In this document: piece after piece, positions 1-11,575 of the stretch
Position numbering within the stretch: the stretch's first letter is position 1
Layout of the letters: every line of letters begins with the position of its first letter
Assembly (NCBI GenBank): GCA_009760885.1
Contig: CM019709.1
Coordinates: 32,205,906-32,269,905, forward strand
Reading direction: 5' to 3'
DNA from: Achatina immaculata
Lineage: Eukaryota; Mollusca; Gastropoda; Stylommatophora; Achatinidae
DNA: 64,000 nucleotides
The notes under the pieces: model-generated
Told to the model about the DNA's origin: nothing
What the model saw: the letters and a program-made list of their open reading frames with translations, nothing else
Database searches by the model: none
Program-made: the position numbers and the translations under genes

Positions 1-629
1 TTGTGATATTTTTGGGGTATTGTTGAAAAAGTGAATGTAGCAAATTATTTCCGCGTTAAAAGTATACTTATTATGCATCAAAGTAACTGTATATGTATGA
101 AGATTCCATAAATGCAGAGTTTTTTTTAGGAAAAAAGCAGTTGTATGAATATAGGAGAACATTTTTAGCACCAACAACAACAACAAAAAATGACGATTGT
201 GCCCTACTAAACATTGGCGATGTCTAGATCTACTTGTAGATGTATATGATCTCATCTTGTGATGATATGTGGCATGCTTACAAAAATAATGTCTGAAATA
301 ACCTTCTAACTACTTCTCAGTGCACCTAATAGGTCTAGATCTGCCTGGTGTACATTCAGGAACAGTTGTCTTGTCATAGGTCATGTCCGTATGCCTACTT
401 AAGTCACCAAAAATGGAAAATTTTTTATCAAAACTTCAAATTTTACACTTGTTGCTAACCATGCTTCATTGAGGATGAACAAGGGTCACTGCACATGTAC
501 AAAGAAAACTTTTGCAATAAAAATTTACACTGGTTTTTAATGAAATAAAACATGGGTCAAAAAATCAGCTCCCGGCACTCACAGTGTACAGCGGAAGAAC
601 TAAATATTTGCGCCGAGGCGTGTAATGAG
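1..629. mobile_element. TTAA-flanked non-autonomous DNA element, copy 1 (left end cut by window)
   Basis: Shares ordered blocks with 20870-21552 and 35875-36545: GTGAATGTARCAAAK, ATGAAGATT..ATAAATGCAG, and AATAATGTCTGAAATAACC followed by TTCTAACTACTTCT. It ends GTGTAATGAG next to TTAA at 630-633. About 60 bp of the left end is missing. No transposase is encoded. The TTAA target is typical of piggyBac; the assignment is inference. Confidence 0.6.
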
Positions 630-633
630 TTAA

Positions 634-1039
634 AATTGATGAAAAAATGTTAGTTATCCTTGATGTATGTTGGACAAGTCGTAAGTGCTCCATTCTCCTC
701 TTACAAAAGAGGATCTTCGAAGGATGCACATGTTCTGTAACACAAGCAAGAATCATGATGAATTGTTGATAATGGGTGAGATTTATCTCATACTTACATC
801 TGAGACTGGCCAAAAAAACTTCTTGCCTAGCAATCACCAATCTTATCTTTTAAATTGGATAAACTTTAAAAGAAAAAGTAATCCAGAAATACTATCAACA
901 GAAAACCAAGTGATGTAGAAAAATACACCAAAATGGTTATGAGAAGAACCATATACAGTTACCATGAACAAGTGCATAAACTAAGACCTTAAATATACCA
1001 TTATGGTCTCATATCTTTATGTTCACATCATATTCAACT
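634..1039. other. No recognisable feature
   Basis: AT-rich, short chance open frames only. Confidence 0.5.
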
Positions 1040-1215
1040 GAATGTGCGATCCACTGAGAAAAGAAGATTTGATAATAATGAGAGTGATGATAATGGATAG
1101 TCTGACATGATGGCACAGCAGCATGATCGAGCTGATGAAAACATCAGTGGTTTGAAGCCGAGGAAAGACATGAAAATCCCATGACAGCCACTTTGATACA
1201 TGATGAGATGTGACA
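1040..1215 (+). mobile_element. LINE family B 3' relic
   Basis: ATAATGGATAGTCTGACATG and the following bases resemble the family B tail (MILDSLTGW region) at 26780. Heavily decayed with stops. Confidence 0.35.
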
Positions 1216-1804
1216 ATTATCGTAAGATTTATAAAATAAATCATGATTTTTTTACCATAACTATGTGCTAGCTGCTGTGACATGAAATTTATACTTTAAA
1301 TTTTTTTTTTTTTGCTACAATTTTTACAATATCTCACCTATCATTTTATCTGAATTTTATGGTGCAGATGATGCATTCTCTAGAAGATAACTGATTACCA
1401 TTTTAGGCGCTGAAGATGATGATGAATTTCTTTAAATATTTTTTTAGAGTCACTGATTAAGTGATTTGTTTTCATTCCAACACCACCGGCTCCTTACAGT
1501 TCATGTAAATTCGTTTTACAACCTGTGTTATATTGCATTTTAAACAATGTTGTTTTTTTTAAGCTACAGAAATGATGTTTGTTAACAGTTTTCATACAAA
1601 TTCACTGTATTAAAACTACAAGGGGAGTGTTTGTTAATAGTTTTATACAAATTGTTTGTAGAAATTTATCTATAGAAGTTTACTCATCAACCGTTTCTAA
1701 CAAATGCACTGTGTTAACACTGAAGATGCTTTTTTTTTTTTTTTTTTAAAATAAATGTCATATAAATCTGTTATGTTCTATTTGTTAATAGTTTTCGTTG
1801 TGCG
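1216..1804. other. No gene seen; T-rich with short repeated phrases
   Basis: TTTGTTAACAGTTTTCATAC, TTTGTTAATAGTTTTATAC and TTTGTTAATAGTTTTCGTTG recur, an eroded approximately 100-bp tandem arrangement, with two poly-T runs. Confidence 0.5.
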
Positions 1805-2075
1805 CAACCTCCAGGGTTGGCCTGGTTGGCTAGGTGCTTAAGCACTTGGTTTACTAATCCAGTGGTACCGGGTTCAAGTCCCAGCAGTGGGGATTTTTTC
1901 CTGTCACCACCACAACAGAAGGACCCCGAGATTCACCCAGAGAAGTCTGGGAAGGTAAATGTGACCAGGTGTGGTTCTGACCACATCACATGTTCACATG
2001 GTCTTGGAAATACTACGCATCCTGAGTATGCCTTAATGGCATAGAAATGGAGGTTTTAGTCTTTTACCTTTACCT
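1805..2075 (+). mobile_element. tRNA-derived SINE, family 1
   Basis: The tRNA-like head has an A-box-like TGGCTAGGTGC and a B-box GGTTCAAGTCC. The body ends with GAGTATGCCTTAATGGCATA and a short CTTTTACCTTTACCTTT tail. The same 3' body recurs at 53930-54085. Confidence 0.65.
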
Positions 2076-2224
2076 TTCAACCTCCTGGGATATTGTTTAA
2101 CAGCTTCTGACAAATCATTTCAGGAAAATTTGTGACTAGTTTACAAATCTGTTACCGTCTTGTAACGTCTTATAAAGTTATTAAGTGCATGAGCAGTTTA
2201 ATGGATAACAAGACGAAGGTAGTA

Positions 2225-2640
2225 GACCTGCCTCCTTTCCCTGAAAGTGGGTACTTGTAATTTGGGCTTTGTGGCCCATGCCAGTCAGGCATTGGTCTTC
2301 ACTGATTTCTACAAATGTCTATCCTTTGCTCTTCTGTATGTGTGTTGGACCGTGCTCTGTGCCACTCTTTTAGTCCGTCAGGTAACTTGTTTCATTGTCT
2401 TCCTCTGTCCTTTTTGTCCCTCCAGTTTTCCTGTAGTCACCAGGTGTTCCAGTTTGCTTCTTCTCAGAACATGTCCTACAAACCTGGACTGTTGTGTTCT
2501 GAATTTTGCCATAATTTCTCTCTTTTGCCCAGCCTCACTTAGAACCTCTTCCTTTGTTTTCTTGGCTGTCCCTGGTATTCTCATCATATGACAGAATATG
2601 TCATGATACCAGTATAGCAGAACACTAAATGTTGACATCA
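2225..2640 (-). mobile_element. LINE 3' fragment, family B-like
   Basis: The minus strand reads RIPGTAKKTKEEVLSEAGQK, RFVGHVLRR and GKLEGQKGQR, followed by DGLKEWHRA. This is the C-terminal end of an endonuclease/reverse transcriptase ORF. Confidence 0.65.
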
Positions 2641-2925
2641 CTGAACAGTTTCATAGTGCCATCATGACCATTCTGTGACTCTTGCGTTGTGTTTGATCTC
2701 AATTCCAACCCAGCAGAAACTGTATTACTGAACGAATGCACAAAAATGCAATAGACAAACACAGAAACAACTACACACACACACCTGTTGAACTTCATCC
2801 AGACTGAGATGTTGTTCCGGATATATAAATGAGTTTAATTCATGTCACAAGATGATGATGGAGTGTATGAACTTGATGAAAAATATATGATATTACATAT
2901 CAAACTCTACTGCCACTCACTAGTA

Positions 2926-4192
2926 AAGTATTTTGCAGAATAATCATCAACAGAATTGTACCAACACTTGAAGAAAAACTTCGGAAAGAGCAGGCAGGAT
3001 TTAGGAAAGGAAGATCATGCATAGACCATATATTTGTACTTAGACAAATATTAGAACAGGCAAATGAATGGCATAGCACAACATATGCATTATTCATAGA
3101 TTTTGAGAAAGCCTTCGACAGTGTCAACAGAGATGCACTGTGGAAAATCCTAAGATGGCATGGCCTCCCCCATAAAATAGTTAATGTAATCAAAGCCCTA
3201 TACGAGGGTTTTCAGTGCAAAGTTATCTGTGGAGAACATACCTCCAGCAGCTTTAGGGTACAAACAGGAGTGAAACAGGGATGTGTACTATCACCAACAT
3301 TATTTATCTTGGCAGTAGACTGGTTAATGAAGGAGGCAACATCAGACAAACGCAGAGGATTACAATGGACCCTTAACACAGTGCTGGAGGACCTTGACTT
3401 TGCGGACGACATTTGTCTATTATCAAGCAGTCACAAAGATATGCAAGATAAAATAAACAAGTTAACCCAGAATGCAAACAACATAGGACTAAAGATCAAC
3501 GTAGGAAAGACAAAGTTAATGAAGCAAAATGTGAACAATAGAAATGTACTCAGAGTAGATAACAAGTTAGTGGAGGAGGTCAACGAATTTGTATACCTTG
3601 GCAGCAGAGTAGTAGAAAATGGAGACAGCACAGAGGACATCAACAGCAGACTTACTAGAGCAAAACAGGCTTTTGCAATGCTACAGAATATATGGAAATC
3701 AAATAAACTAAGCATAAATATGAAAATCAGGATATTTAAGAGTAATGTTCTAAGTGTACTACTCTATGGAAGTGAATGCTGGAAAATCACCAAAACCATA
3801 GAAAACAAGTTGAATTCTTTCCAGACTAAATGTTTACGTAGAATTAAAAAAATATTTTGGCCAAACACCATAAGAAATAACATCTTATTGGCAGAAATGC
3901 AGATGAAACCACTGACAACAATTATTGAGGAAAGACGCTGGCGATGGTTGGGACATGTGCTCCGAATGACTGACAACTCACTACCAAAAATAGCACTAAG
4001 ATGGACACCACAGGGGAGCAGAAGTAAGGGTAGACCAAAAGAGACATGGAGAAGAACAACAGAAAGAATGTTGAGCAATAGAGGGCTCACCTGGGCAAGA
4101 GCAGAAAAAAAGGCGAAGGACAGGCATTTGTGGAAAACCCTTGCGGAAGCCCCATGTGCCCTGGGCACTTAAGGTTCAGAGAGAGAGAGAGA
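2926..4192 (+). mobile_element. LINE family C, reverse-transcriptase domain to 3' end
   Basis: A 5'-truncated non-LTR element. It reads QAGFRKGRSCIDHIFVLRQ, FIDFEKAFDSVNRDALW, GVKQGCVLSPTLF, then the catalytic FADDICLLSS, YLGSRVVENGDS, LLYGSECW and the C-terminal GRPKETWRR, ending PCALGT-stop at 4171. A GA-rich tail follows (4178-4192). One continuous 300-residue frame from 3270 makes this the best-preserved RT in the window. A relation to RTE-like elements is inferred from motif style. Confidence 0.85.
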
Positions 4193-4274
4193 TATCAAAC
4201 TGCATGTTACAACAAGATGAATGTAGTTCTGGATGGCATAATGGATAAACTAAAGTCACTGCCATGAGAACTAA

Positions 4275-4500
4275 CAGAAAACTAACACACAACTATCAAA
4301 CTACATCCTAGCATAGAAACTAACAACTATCAAACTACATCCTAGCATAGAAACTAACAACTATCAAACTGCATCCTAGCATAGAAAACTAACAACTATC
4401 AAACTGCATCCTAGCATAGAAAACTAACAACTATCAAACTGCATCCTAGCATAGAAAACTAACAACTATCAAACTACATCTTATCATAGAAAACTAACTA
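4275..4500. repeat. Minisatellite, about 35-bp unit, about 6 copies
   Basis: Unit core CTAACAACTATCAAACTGCA then TCCTAGCATAGAAA. It starts about 80 bp after the family C LINE end. Confidence 0.9.
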
Positions 4501-4599
4501 TTCCTAGCCACAGCTCACAAACTCAGTCACATCTCATCCCTACAATGAATCATCCTCGAATGTTACGAAATCAGAAATGCCCTACACAAGTTCACATTC

Positions 4600-4880
4600 A
4601 CAAGCATTCACTGCACAAGATTTCTATGATCTTCATGCCAAACTAGTCTTCTGTCATGTATTCTCAAGGGAAGCTATTATGCAAATTTTAACAATTGGCA
4701 TGAACTATTGAATCTGTAAGCTTCCACAAATATTCTCTTCCTTGTAACATTCATCCTTTTTAGGAACCACATCTCCGCTGCTTCCAATATATTTTGAGTG
4801 CTTTAGGTTACTGCCCATGCATTGCATCCGTATAACAACACAGGAACAGCTTCTGAAAGCAGAGAGTAACTGTCAGGAAG
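4600..4880 (-). mobile_element. LINE relic
   Basis: The minus strand carries LLYGCNAWAV (the LLYGxExW motif) and degraded CLRR-like residues. Frameshifted and short. Confidence 0.4.
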
Positions 4881-5338
4881 ATGAGGCACACCAATTCCAC
4901 TGTACAGGAAGCTGTTAGTATATTAAGTAAAACAAAGTATTCAAGTAAAAATTAAATCTTATGCTATTTGGTTGCACTGCTTGTGTTAAAAGCAGGTAAT
5001 CAAAGGAGTGAAACACAATAAAACAATATTAAGAAGCTGAAGAAATTTTCATCATATTTTACAATGCTTTTTTAACCACAGAATGTTTTCATTTATTTGA
5101 TGGAAACTGTGATTAAACATTTATATATTTCTATGGAGGTTCTGCGCATACATTTTATTATTGTGTATGTGTAATTTAAGATGATTCACAATGTCTACAA
5201 CTTTAGGACCCATTAAATTTCGGTGATAAAACTTTTTGTCTGCCTCTGTTTCCAGGCTTTTTGCAAGTTATCGAGAAACAATTTAGATGATAAGGGATTT
5301 GTTTTGTTTTTTTTGTGTTGTACGAATTGGTGCATATA
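4881..5338. other. No recognisable feature
   Basis: AT-rich unique-looking sequence up to the mariner end. Confidence 0.5.
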
Positions 5339-6372
5339 TAAGGTCTGACAATTAAATAATGAGACTGATTTTATTATGGCCAATACAAAAATGCATCTAT
5401 GAAGTAAAGCATGGAATCAAAAGAGGCAACTTTCATCTATGATCTGGCAACTTTTCATCACCGCCCAATAAGCAGACGAAAAACAAGCCGCCATTTTGTT
5501 GACCTAGTTAGAGGCGCAGCTAGTTGGCTAAGTCGATAGTACGCAGTTCTCTCGTGGCAAGACGGCTGCTCGTCCTACCGGAGTCCGTGTTCGAATCCCA
5601 GGTAATTCTCTTGTGATTTTTCTTTCTCTCACGTCTCACTAAAGTGCTTTGTCTACGATTTTTTCGAGGTTTAATCCTACAATATTTGTTCTCTTACTTT
5701 GTCACGTAATCAGCATGGAGCAAAAAGCTAACATTAAATTCTGTTTAAAACTCATTAAAAGTGCCATTGAGACAGTTGAATTGATGCGATAAATTTATGG
5801 GGATAATGGTTTATCTCATGCACAGACATTCAGGTGGTATTCACAATTCAAAAATGGCGTAGAAATGATTACAAATGCAACTAGACATGGACACCCAATT
5901 TCTGCTCGTAATGAGGAACTCATTGCAAAAGTCAGAGAACAGATACAAGAAGATCATTGTTTGACTGTGAGGATGATGGCAGATGAATTTGTAAAATTTT
6001 AGTGGAAGATTTGGGGAAGAAAAAAGTTGCTTGCCAGTTTGTACCACATATGTCGTCTGATGACCAAAAACATCGTGTTGAGTATGCAAAAGACATCAGC
6101 AAAACGTGTTGCAGAATTAAAAATTTCTTAAACTTGATTGTTGCAGAGGATGAAACATGGATTTTCCATTATGATCCCACAACTAAACACCAAAGTGCTC
6201 AATGGAAGTCATCATCATCACCAAAAAGGCAAAAAATTTTGTCTTCTAAAGTCAAAAGTAAATACAATGTTGGTGTGCTTCTATGACAGCAAAGGAGTTA
6301 TTCACAAAGAATTTATTCCAAAGGGACAGACTGTCACTGCCAAAGTTTATTTAAGTATTTTAAGATTTTCTC
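5339..6372 (+). mobile_element. mariner transposon relic with tRNA-like insertion
   Basis: The left end carries a mariner-type terminus (GGTCTGACAATTAAATAATG). From 5714 the frame reads MEQKANIKFCLKLIKSAIET and later HPISARNEELIAKVREQIQ, the helix-turn-helix half of mariner transposase. After a deletion and frameshift near 6000 it continues with EDETWIFHYDP (a catalytic acidic residue) and HKEFIPKGQTVTAKVY. It contains stops and loses its right end near 6372, so it is inactive. The 5' leader is about twice the usual length because of the tRNA-like block at 5515-5605. Confidence 0.8.
5515..5605 (+). other. tRNA-like Pol III promoter unit inside mariner leader
   Basis: A-box-like TGGCTAAGTCG near 5525 and B-box-like TGTTCGAATCCC near 5588, with spacing that suits a tRNA with a long variable arm. 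No clean acceptor stem is visible, so this is probably a SINE head or tRNA pseudogene, not a functional tRNA. Confidence 0.5.
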
Positions 6373-6379
6373 TCATGAT

Positions 6380-6960
6380 CTTCATAATGTGCCTCCAACT
6401 TTTCCTTTTGTCATGATATTTTCGATTCCTCCTCTTCTTATTAAATGACAAATAAACCCTAGACTGCCTCCTATGTAGTGTGTTTATTAAAGTTCATTAC
6501 TCAGTGATTTTTCTTAGACATTCTTCATTTAGAGAAGCATAATAGCCAACGCCAGTCAGCACAGCACATGATGATGATGATATTCTTCATTTGTTACTTT
6601 AGCTGTCCACGGTATTCTTGACATTGTTTGTAGGAACCACGTTTCAGTTATCTCTAATGGTCTCAGTTTTTGTTAATGACCATGATTTGCTCCCAAATAG
6701 TTACACTGGCTTGACATAGCATTTCAAGACCCCTTTCCTAGTATCTGTTGACAAAGATGGACTGCACAAAATAGTTTTCTTTTTCTGAAATGTTGCCTTT
6801 GCCTGACATATTCTGTTTTTGACCTCTGTGGTACGCCTACCATCTGGTGTTTATTGTTGTACCAAGATACTTGAATGTGTGGACTTCTTTTAATATTATT
6901 CCTTTTATTTTCACACTGCTGTCCTGACTACAAGATATAAGTAACATTTTTCTGTGGTAG
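6380..6960 (-). mobile_element. LINE family B-like relic, interrupted at 6531-6581
   Basis: The minus strand reads EVHTFKYLGTTINTRW and then degraded residues down to about 6505. It is split by a 51-bp insertion with flanking duplication. Confidence 0.5.
6531..6581 (+). mobile_element. 51-bp 3' end of LINE family B with target-site duplication
   Basis: Begins AGAGAAGCATAATAGCCAAC, continues to CAGCACATG and a (TGA)n tail; this is the terminus of the element at 26200-26925. It is flanked by identical 11-bp copies of ATTCTTCATTT at 6520-6530 and 6582-6592, the signature of target-primed reverse transcription. Confidence 0.85.
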
Positions 6961-7098
6961 AGGAAGGGGTTTGGAGTGGGGGGGGGGGGGGAGAGCAAAG
7001 AAAATTTAATAAAGGGCATGGCCATAAATACATAAAGGTTAAAGGTTGAGAAACTCTGAACTTTAGGCATTCATAATTTGGGGTCTGAGTCATCATCA

Positions 7099-7375
7099 TC
7101 ATCGCCTTTCACTCCCTTGAGAGCATAGGCCACGGATAAAGGCTCTCCGGCCATCCCTGTTCTTGGAATTATTCTCTACAACCTTCCATGTGCGTCCCTT
7201 GTCTCTGAGCACTGTCACAATTTCTCTTCTCCAAGTAAGTCCAGGTCTTCCTAGTTTTCTATTTCCTTGAGGATTCCATGTCAGTGCCTGTCTTGCTATG
7301 CTGGTATCAGGTTTTCTCAGAGTGTGGCTAATCCACTTCCATTTCCTAGACATGATTTGTAGGTTTGAGTCAGGA
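7099..7375 (-). mobile_element. LINE 3' fragment
   Basis: The minus strand reads RKWKWISHTLRKP, ARQALTWNPQGNRKLGRPG and RRAFIRGLCSQG-stop, the C-terminal end of a non-LTR ORF. Confidence 0.7.
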
Positions 7376-7463
7376 GATGGATAAAACATGTAACAGAAAC
7401 TTTAAGTACTTCTCTACATGAAATCACTGAGTCGTTATCTTATCAAAAAGTATTCCTTAACAT

Positions 7464-7635
7464 TGAAAGGCTACATGAGAGAGGACTGGTAGGACACTGA
7501 AAGGCTACATGAGAGAGGACTGATAGGACACTGAAAGGCTACATGAGAGAGGACTGATAGGACACTGAAAGACTACATGAGAGATGACTGATAGGACACT
7601 GAAAGACTACATGAGAGAGGACTGATAGGACAAGA
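7464..7635. repeat. Minisatellite, 34-bp unit, about 5 copies
   Basis: Unit core CACTGAAAGGCTACATGAGA then GAGGACTGATAG. Copies are nearly identical. Confidence 0.9.
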
Positions 7636-7784
7636 AGATAAATTCATTTTCTTCCTCGTACTTGTCACGGACATGCGCAGTCGCAGTGTTGATCCGTACT
7701 GGGGGTCAAGACCCGCGAGACAAGCACGGTTACAATGTAGGTGAAACAACGGGCGCGAAAATCCAACAAGATTGAAATTCTGAG

Positions 7785-7955
7785 GTCTGCTGCAGAAGCA
7801 TTGCACAGCCCCAGTTTTTTAGCTGAACTGCGGGACTGAAAAAGTAGCCGCCATAACCCGCTCCCACGCCGATACGATGCTGTGACTCAACATCTCTACA
7901 GTATCGGCTGCAAAGAACAACAGCTTGCCGTTACAGTGAGTTCATACAAGTCTGA
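7785..7955 (+). repeat. Dispersed repeat X, copy 1 (partial)
   Basis: Shares GAAGCATTGCACA, GACTGAAAAAGTAGCCGCC, CGCTCCCACGCCGATACGAT and TATCGGCTGCAAAGAACAAC, in order, with copies at 34175, 42850 and 61490. No coding potential was recognised. Confidence 0.6.
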
Positions 7956-8103
7956 GGTACCAGCTATTATTATTACTTTTGTTCTCGCAACATAAAGAGT
8001 TATCATCACTCCACTCTGGATAAACTCGTGGACACTGTTGAGAAACCTGATAAACAGAACTGGCAGCAAAAATGGGGAATAAATAAACACATAACTGAGA
8101 AGT

Positions 8104-8676
8104 GACTTGGATCACTACTAACTAGTAACGGAGATACAATGAGGGAAATTAAAAGGAGGACATATATCGTTCTTCAGAAAGTAAAACAACTAACGAATCT
8201 GTGGAGATGAGCAGTCAGAACCACAAAAATAAGATTTTTAAGAGCATGCATCTTTCCCATCGCACCATATGCCTGTGAGACCTGGACACTTAACAAAACA
8301 GCTGAGAAGCGCATAAATGCCGTTGAATGTAAATGCTACAGAAGAGTTCTTAAAACATCATGGACACAAAAAGAACAAATATATCCATACTACAAGAACT
8401 TAATATTGAAGAAGGCTGGCTAGTAAAAAGGATTAAAGAGAGAAAACTTAAATATTTTGGACACATTAAACGTCATGATAGTCTAGAGAAGACCGTCTTG
8501 GAAGGGTACATAATGGGAAAAAGAAAGAGAGGAAGACCAAGGCGAAGATGGCTGCAAGACATCGTTGACGATCTGCAAATGGATGCATCAGCAGCATGCC
8601 ATCTTGCTCACAACCGAGAGGCCTACAGGAGTGCTGTTAGGGAGGCAAAGTTCCGCAAGGGACATGCAAATGAATG
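8104..8676 (+). mobile_element. LINE family A 3' fragment
   Basis: Reads [69 protein letters not shown] and ends [13 protein letters not shown]. Upstream part frameshifted. Other copies of the family: 19320, 25228, 29932, 30395, 30883 and 58490. Confidence 0.8.
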
Positions 8677-9047
8677 AATAACTGAGAAGTTGGGTCAATA
8701 TTGATTCAGCCATTCTCACACCTTTAAAGCGAGGGACATAGTAAGAATCTCTCATACAGCTCGACATGCGCTGGTGTTAACGTTAATCCAACCATTGCTG
8801 TTAAACGTCGCATATGACTCGCACTGTAGTTTTGTCGCGTTTTTCTGTTTTCGGCGAGTTTTTCAGCTGCGTCAAGGGATCTTGTGCCCACTAATTTAGC
8901 TTCTCTCAACAAAAATTCTCTTTAGAGCTTCACGTAGTTGACCTCTTATGTGGTGTTTTCAGCAGCTGTCTATGGAAGTATAAATAGCAGCACATCGAAA
9001 ACTTGAATAAATTAAATAGAAATAATTTATGTTACGATAAAGATGTT

Positions 9048-9265
9048 GGCAGGGTGGGTGGTACTATATCCTCGTGGTTGACAGAGTGGGTAGTGCCATG
9101 TCCTCGTGGTTGACAGAGTGGGTAGTGCCATGTCCTCGTGATTGACAGAGTGGGTAGTGCCATGTCCTCGTGGTTGACAGAGTGGGTAGTGCCATGTCCT
9201 CATGGTTGACAGAGTGGGTAGTGCCATGTCCTTGTGGTTGACAGAATGAGTGATCCCATATCCTT
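9048..9265. repeat. Minisatellite, 32-bp unit, about 6.5 copies
   Basis: Unit core GACAGAGTGGGTAGTGCCAT then GTCCTCGTGGTT. Confidence 0.9.
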
Positions 9266-9499
9266 GTGGGTGGTGGAAGATTCAAGGGTACGGTACAGTG
9301 AGGAAGGATATGGAACGGCAGGGAAACATCAGAACCGAATGAGGGAGAAATGTTTCCCGGGACACTATGGATGTGGCCTGGCTGTCAAGAGGGAGGCAGC
9401 TGGAAAAGTTTGAGAATCACTAATGCAGTGATAATACATTACTGATTAATCAGTAAGCCCAAGATAAGCAAATGTGAATTGTCATAAATCATAACTTGT

Positions 9500-9745
9500 G
9501 TTAATGAGTTAAGTGGTTCTGGCATTTGATACGTATGAATACAAAACAACCAGCTGCACGTGCATACAACCCGAAAACATCTGGATATAGGACGCGAGGA
9601 CGATCAAGGAGAAAGTGGATAGATGGGGTGAAAGACACTCTGAGGAAACAAGACATGACACCTAACCTTGCTCTGGACCGATGTCTGAAGCTCTCTGCGA
9701 CGCTAACGGCATAAACAGACAGATAAGAAGAAGAAGACCATTTTA
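9500..9745 (+). mobile_element. LINE 3' tail
   Basis: Reads RTRGRSRRKWIDGVKDTLRK, a typical basic C-terminal motif of non-LTR ORF2, and ends with a GAAGAAGAAGA tail near 9728. Confidence 0.5.
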
Positions 9746-9749
9746 TACA

Positions 9750-9985
9750 CCTGCAACTCGTGTATAATTCCATCCATGTCCTTGGTCGGCGATCAGCTAA
9801 GCGATCACCTCCCAGTATTTCATATGTGTGGCGTCTTGCAAGACAGCAACAGATTCTCTCCACCTCTCACTGTCTGCCCCCAGCCTTTGTATTATCATCC
9901 AGCTGTGCTACATGCTGTTCATTTCTGCTTGTACAGTTCTCCGCCAGTTAGCATTTGGTTGGCTTCTCTTTTCTTTTTCATTATA
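9750..9985 (-). mobile_element. LINE family D 3' fragment
   Basis: The sequence TCCATGTCCTTGGTCGGCGA and GACAGCAACAGATTCTCTCC recurs inverted at 16260-16440 and in the same orientation at 27360-27640. It encodes, on the minus strand, the eroded family D C-terminus. Confidence 0.55.
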
Positions 9986-10250
9986 TATATATATAAGCTC
10001 ACAAAAAGCTAAGTTTTCATGTATTTTACGTTTTTTTAATGTGTTGTGTTGTCCTTGTATGTAATCCTTGAAAAAAGGCTCACGCCGAAATATTGGATGT
10101 TGTGAGTTCTTCGTTTACACGTTCTCATCTTACTTCCTTGTTTTCTGCTAGTCTGTGTTTCTGCTCAGTTTCCTCCTTTCCTTTGTCGTTTTGTAAAGCT
10201 GAATCTTACTGCTCTATCTACTTTTATTACTAGAACCAGTTTTATCGCAT

Positions 10251-10251
<1 letters not shown>

Positions 10252-10290
<39 letters not shown>
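10252..10290. repeat. (CT)n microsatellite
   Basis: Uninterrupted CT dinucleotides, about 19 repeats. Confidence 0.95.
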
Positions 10291-10293
<3 letters not shown>

Positions 10294-10654
10294 TCTAAGG
10301 CGCTATAAAACTGTTTTCAGACTCCCTGTTCAGTGCTTCGTGTTGAGATTTCTTGGGCGCCTCTTTCACCCTCCGCGCATCTCCCAGTCCTCCCCTCCCC
10401 CTCTTTTTTTTTAAAGGTCTACATCCAAATACACATCAGCGAAGACAGAGATCTGCTGAGATGAACGATTTAACACGCCATAAACTGATACTGAAAATAC
10501 AAACTATAGAAAGACCACATTTCAGTAATGTTATGTATAATATGTGTAACAATGAAAATGAATTTCATCTTCGATTTGATATACAATTAACTAATGCAAA
10601 ACGATTTCATTTAATATAATGCATACGGTGATTAAAATTATACAGAATATTCCA

Positions 10655-11575
10655 CAAAGTCACCCCATCTTGATGCTAAAATAAAATGCTCAAATTACAT
10701 TCAGTAGTACTTTGTAACAATCAAAAACATTTTTAGCAAAATCTTTAAAAAAATTTCTAAAAATTTGCCGATTTTTTTTTTCCCGGGACAGTCCTGATTT
10801 TGAATCAATTTCAAGCCCTTGTCCTAACACCGATTTGTCTCGATTTCTGCAAAATTGTCTCCGGTTTGGAGAATGTTTAATAAGAAAAGGCGGTTTTCGA
10901 AGGCCGACAAATTAGACTCCTGCTTAGCACGAGGTTTCCTGCCCATGTATCGGAACTTCCAAGTGCGCATGGTGTTGAAGAAGTTGACTTGCCTATTTTT
11001 CATTTCTTTTGCTTTCACTAAGAACAGAAATTGATCCGAAGAGTGGTAAATGTCAGAAGAAATTTCCATCCACCACAAAGACCAGTCTCTCAGACGGACG
11101 TGAGATGCAGCATATGCACGTCAAGTTTTTATCAGCTGTAGTGATCTCTGATATACCGCAGCTCGGCCAGTGCTACGACCGTCTTTGTGGCCTCATCTAG
11201 TTCGTCAGCAACAGCTGTTTTTTTTTAAGCTGAGAAAATTTGTTAATAAGAGGAGATGTTAGTCGCAAACAACATTGCTTTCTTTTTTCACACAGCTGCA
11301 TACAGTAATACTTGAGGTTTTAGGTCTATCCTATATTAAGGTTACTATAGAAAACATTACAGCCCAAAATTGCATGCGTAGGTACAAGAGCAGAAATAGT
11401 TAGTTAGTCAGCCAGTCATCCAGTCAATCATCCAGTCAGTTAGGACAAATTTCTACCTCCTCCAATTTCAACAACATTTGTGAGATGTCTCGATTTGTTC
11501 CGATTTTGAGGTTGTGGAAAATCGATTTTGTCCCCGTCTGGGAGTTGGGAAATATGGTCACCTTACATTAGAGAT
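10655..11575. mobile_element. Possible decayed DNA transposon (hAT-like ends)
   Basis: The right side reads GTCCCCGTCTGGGAGTTGGG and then AAATATGGTCACC, a terminus common to some hAT elements. The left side has CCCGGGACAGTCCTG and CTCGATTTCTGCAAAATTG, partly repeating right-side blocks in inverted order. Short broken open frames lie between. Boundaries are approximate. Confidence 0.3.

Noticed and set aside
1813..1890. Functional tRNA genes (also at 5515, 14454, 40620 and 57247)
   Set aside because: A- and B-box-like motifs are present, but acceptor and anticodon stems do not pair well and SINE bodies follow several of them.
3270..4172. A host gene for a 300-residue protein
   Set aside because: It is the reverse-transcriptase C-terminal part of a 5'-truncated LINE, with FADD, LLYGSECW and GRPKETWRR motifs.
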